From assembly GCF_014192225.1 (NCBI RefSeq), contig NZ_JACHXS010000002.1, positions 682,001 to 746,000 of the forward strand: 64,000 bases of DNA, in the 5' to 3' direction. The DNA is from Pseudoduganella umbonata. GTDB lineage: Bacteria; Pseudomonadota; Gammaproteobacteria; Burkholderiales; Burkholderiaceae_D. How positions within the stretch are numbered: the first letter of the stretch is position 1; every line of letters starts with the position of its first letter. Below the pieces are notes generated by a model. The model worked only from the letters and a program-made list of their open reading frames with translations, did not search any database and was not told the origin of the DNA. The translations under genes were made by a program, and so were the position numbers. Positions 63,092-64,000 of the stretch are shown piece by piece.

Positions 63092-64000
63092 TGTCCCCGA
63101 ATCTGACCCCGGATTTGTCCCGTATCCTCGTCATCTCCCCGAACTGGATCGGCGATGCCGTGATGGCGCAGCCCTTGCTGCAACGGCTGCGTGCCATGCA
63201 TCCGGAACGGCCGATCGACGTGCTGGCACCGCCCGCCGTAGCCCCCGTGTGGCGCCAGATGCGCGAAGTCGACGAGGTGCTGCAGACGCCGTTCCGCCAT
63301 GGCCCGCTGCAGTTGCGCGAGCGCTGGCGCTATGCGCGCCTGCTGAAGGCGCGCGGCTATGCCGAGGCCTACGTGCTGCCGAATACGCTGAAGTATGCGC
63401 TGATCCCGTGGCTGGCGGGGATCCGGCGCCGGGTCGGCTACAAGGGCGAAAGCCGTTACGGCCTGATCAACGTGATGCACCATGACGACGTGCCGCCCCG
63501 CCCGATGGTGCCGTTCTACGCGGCGCTGGCCAACGCGCCCGATGCGCCACTGGTACCCGCGCCGAAACCGGTGCTGCAGGTGACGGCGGAGCAGGTGGCC
63601 GCCGCCTGCGCGAAGGCCGGGCTGGCGCCGCAGCATCCGCTGGTGGTGTTCGCTCCCGGCGCCGAGTTCGGTTCCGCCAAACGCTGGCCGCCGGCCCATT
63701 TCGCCGCGCTGGCCCAGGCCATCGTGGCGCAGGTACCGCGCGCGCAGGTGGCGCTGCTGGGCTCGCCAAAAGACCGTCCCGTGTGCGATGAGATCCTTGC
63801 CGCCCTCGCCGGCACACCCGCCGCATCGGCCGTGCTGAACATCGCTGGCCAGACCAGCCTGGCGGAGGCGGTGGCGCTGGTCGGCCACAGCGATGCCGTC
63901 GTCAGCAACGATTCCGGCCTGCTGCACGTGGCATCGAGCCTGGACCGGCCGGTCGTGGCCATCTACGGCCCCACCGACCCGGATCATGCGCCGCCATTCT
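63091..64000 (+). CDS. waaF: ADP-heptose:LPS heptosyltransferase II, 3' end outside window
   Basis: GT9 heptosyltransferase; the first 303 residues are in the window and the frame is open to the edge. It has RILVISPNWIGDAVMAQPLL at the N-terminus, APGAEFGSAKRWPPAHFAAL in the ADP-heptose domain and VVSNDSGLLHVASSLDRPVV close to the edge. It adds the second heptose to the LPS inner core at the cytoplasmic face. The start overlaps the waaL stop by one base, so the two LPS genes are coupled. Confidence 0.94.
   Translation, partial: MSPNLTPDLSRILVISPNWIGDAVMAQPLLQRLRAMHPERPIDVLAPPAVAPVWRQMREVDEVLQTPFRHGPLQLRERWRYARLLKARGYAEAYVLPNTLKYALIPWLAGIRRRVGYKGESRYGLINVMHHDDVPPRPMVPFYAALANAPDAPLVPAPKPVLQVTAEQVAAACAKAGLAPQHPLVVFAPGAEFGSAKRWPPAHFAALAQAIVAQVPRAQVALLGSPKDRPVCDEILAALAGTPAASAVLNIAGQTSLAEAVALVGHSDAVVSNDSGLLHVASSLDRPVVAIYGPTDPDHAPPF

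Overview
The window looks like chromosomal DNA of a GC-rich betaproteobacterium of the Oxalobacteraceae, most likely the Massilia/Telluria group. This is inferred from the high GC content, two PEP-CTERM proteins, a CyoB/CyoC-like split of cytochrome oxidase subunits, an LpxO lipid A hydroxylase, an ABC-type O-antigen locus and abundant short palindromic repeats. No rRNA or tRNA gene, CRISPR array or prophage was seen. One insertion sequence, about 1.1 kb, is present.

Layout. 1-3541: the end of a three-subunit molybdenum hydroxylase operon (PaoABC-like), followed by a small DUF4019 protein. 4264-8943: an aa3/caa3-type cytochrome oxidase operon (subunits II, I, III) and a CtaG-like assembly factor. 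8894-10921: a cysteine synthase-family enzyme and LpxO. 11027-14894: a second PaoABC-like operon on the opposite strand. 14997-16085: an IS1595-type element with a frameshifted transposase. 16256-23904: a PEP-CTERM protein, a chemoreceptor, a propeller/GGDEF sensor and an RhlE-type helicase.

23983-38914 is one long minus-strand surface-polysaccharide locus. In transcription order it holds wzm, wzt, an FkbM/coiled-coil protein, two glycosyltransferases (one with three domains), two paralogous large membrane proteins, a family 2 glycosyltransferase, wecD and wecE. It should make and export an O-antigen that probably contains 4-acetamido-4,6-dideoxygalactose. The right end (59191-64000) carries further LPS genes: two glycosyltransferases, an O-antigen ligase and the start of heptosyltransferase II.

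The most interesting part is 39104-53307. On one strand lie a CRP-type regulator, a VanZ-like protein, a TPR/beta-barrel protein and a CHASE2 adenylate cyclase. On the other lie a periplasmic FecR-domain protein, a 947-residue cysteine-free DUF4214/RTX-like protein (S-layer or adhesin candidate) and a complete type I secretion system (ABC, HlyD, TolC). Each of the three transcription units on the plus strand is preceded by a perfect CRP consensus palindrome (TGTGA-N6-TCACA) at about -41.5 from a plausible -10 box. No other copy was noticed in the window. The local CRP-type regulator has the matching recognition helix (RETVTR). I infer a self-contained cyclic-nucleotide-controlled module for surface-protein production and export.

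Repeats are unusually rich. There are three copies of a palindromic GGGG/CCCC element, one element built on CCGGTGACAG, and at least five arrays with a 12-bp period, found both inside genes and just upstream of them. Between the cyclase module and the right-end LPS genes lie a GtrA protein, a TrhO-type rhodanese, a second PEP-CTERM protein and dnaE.
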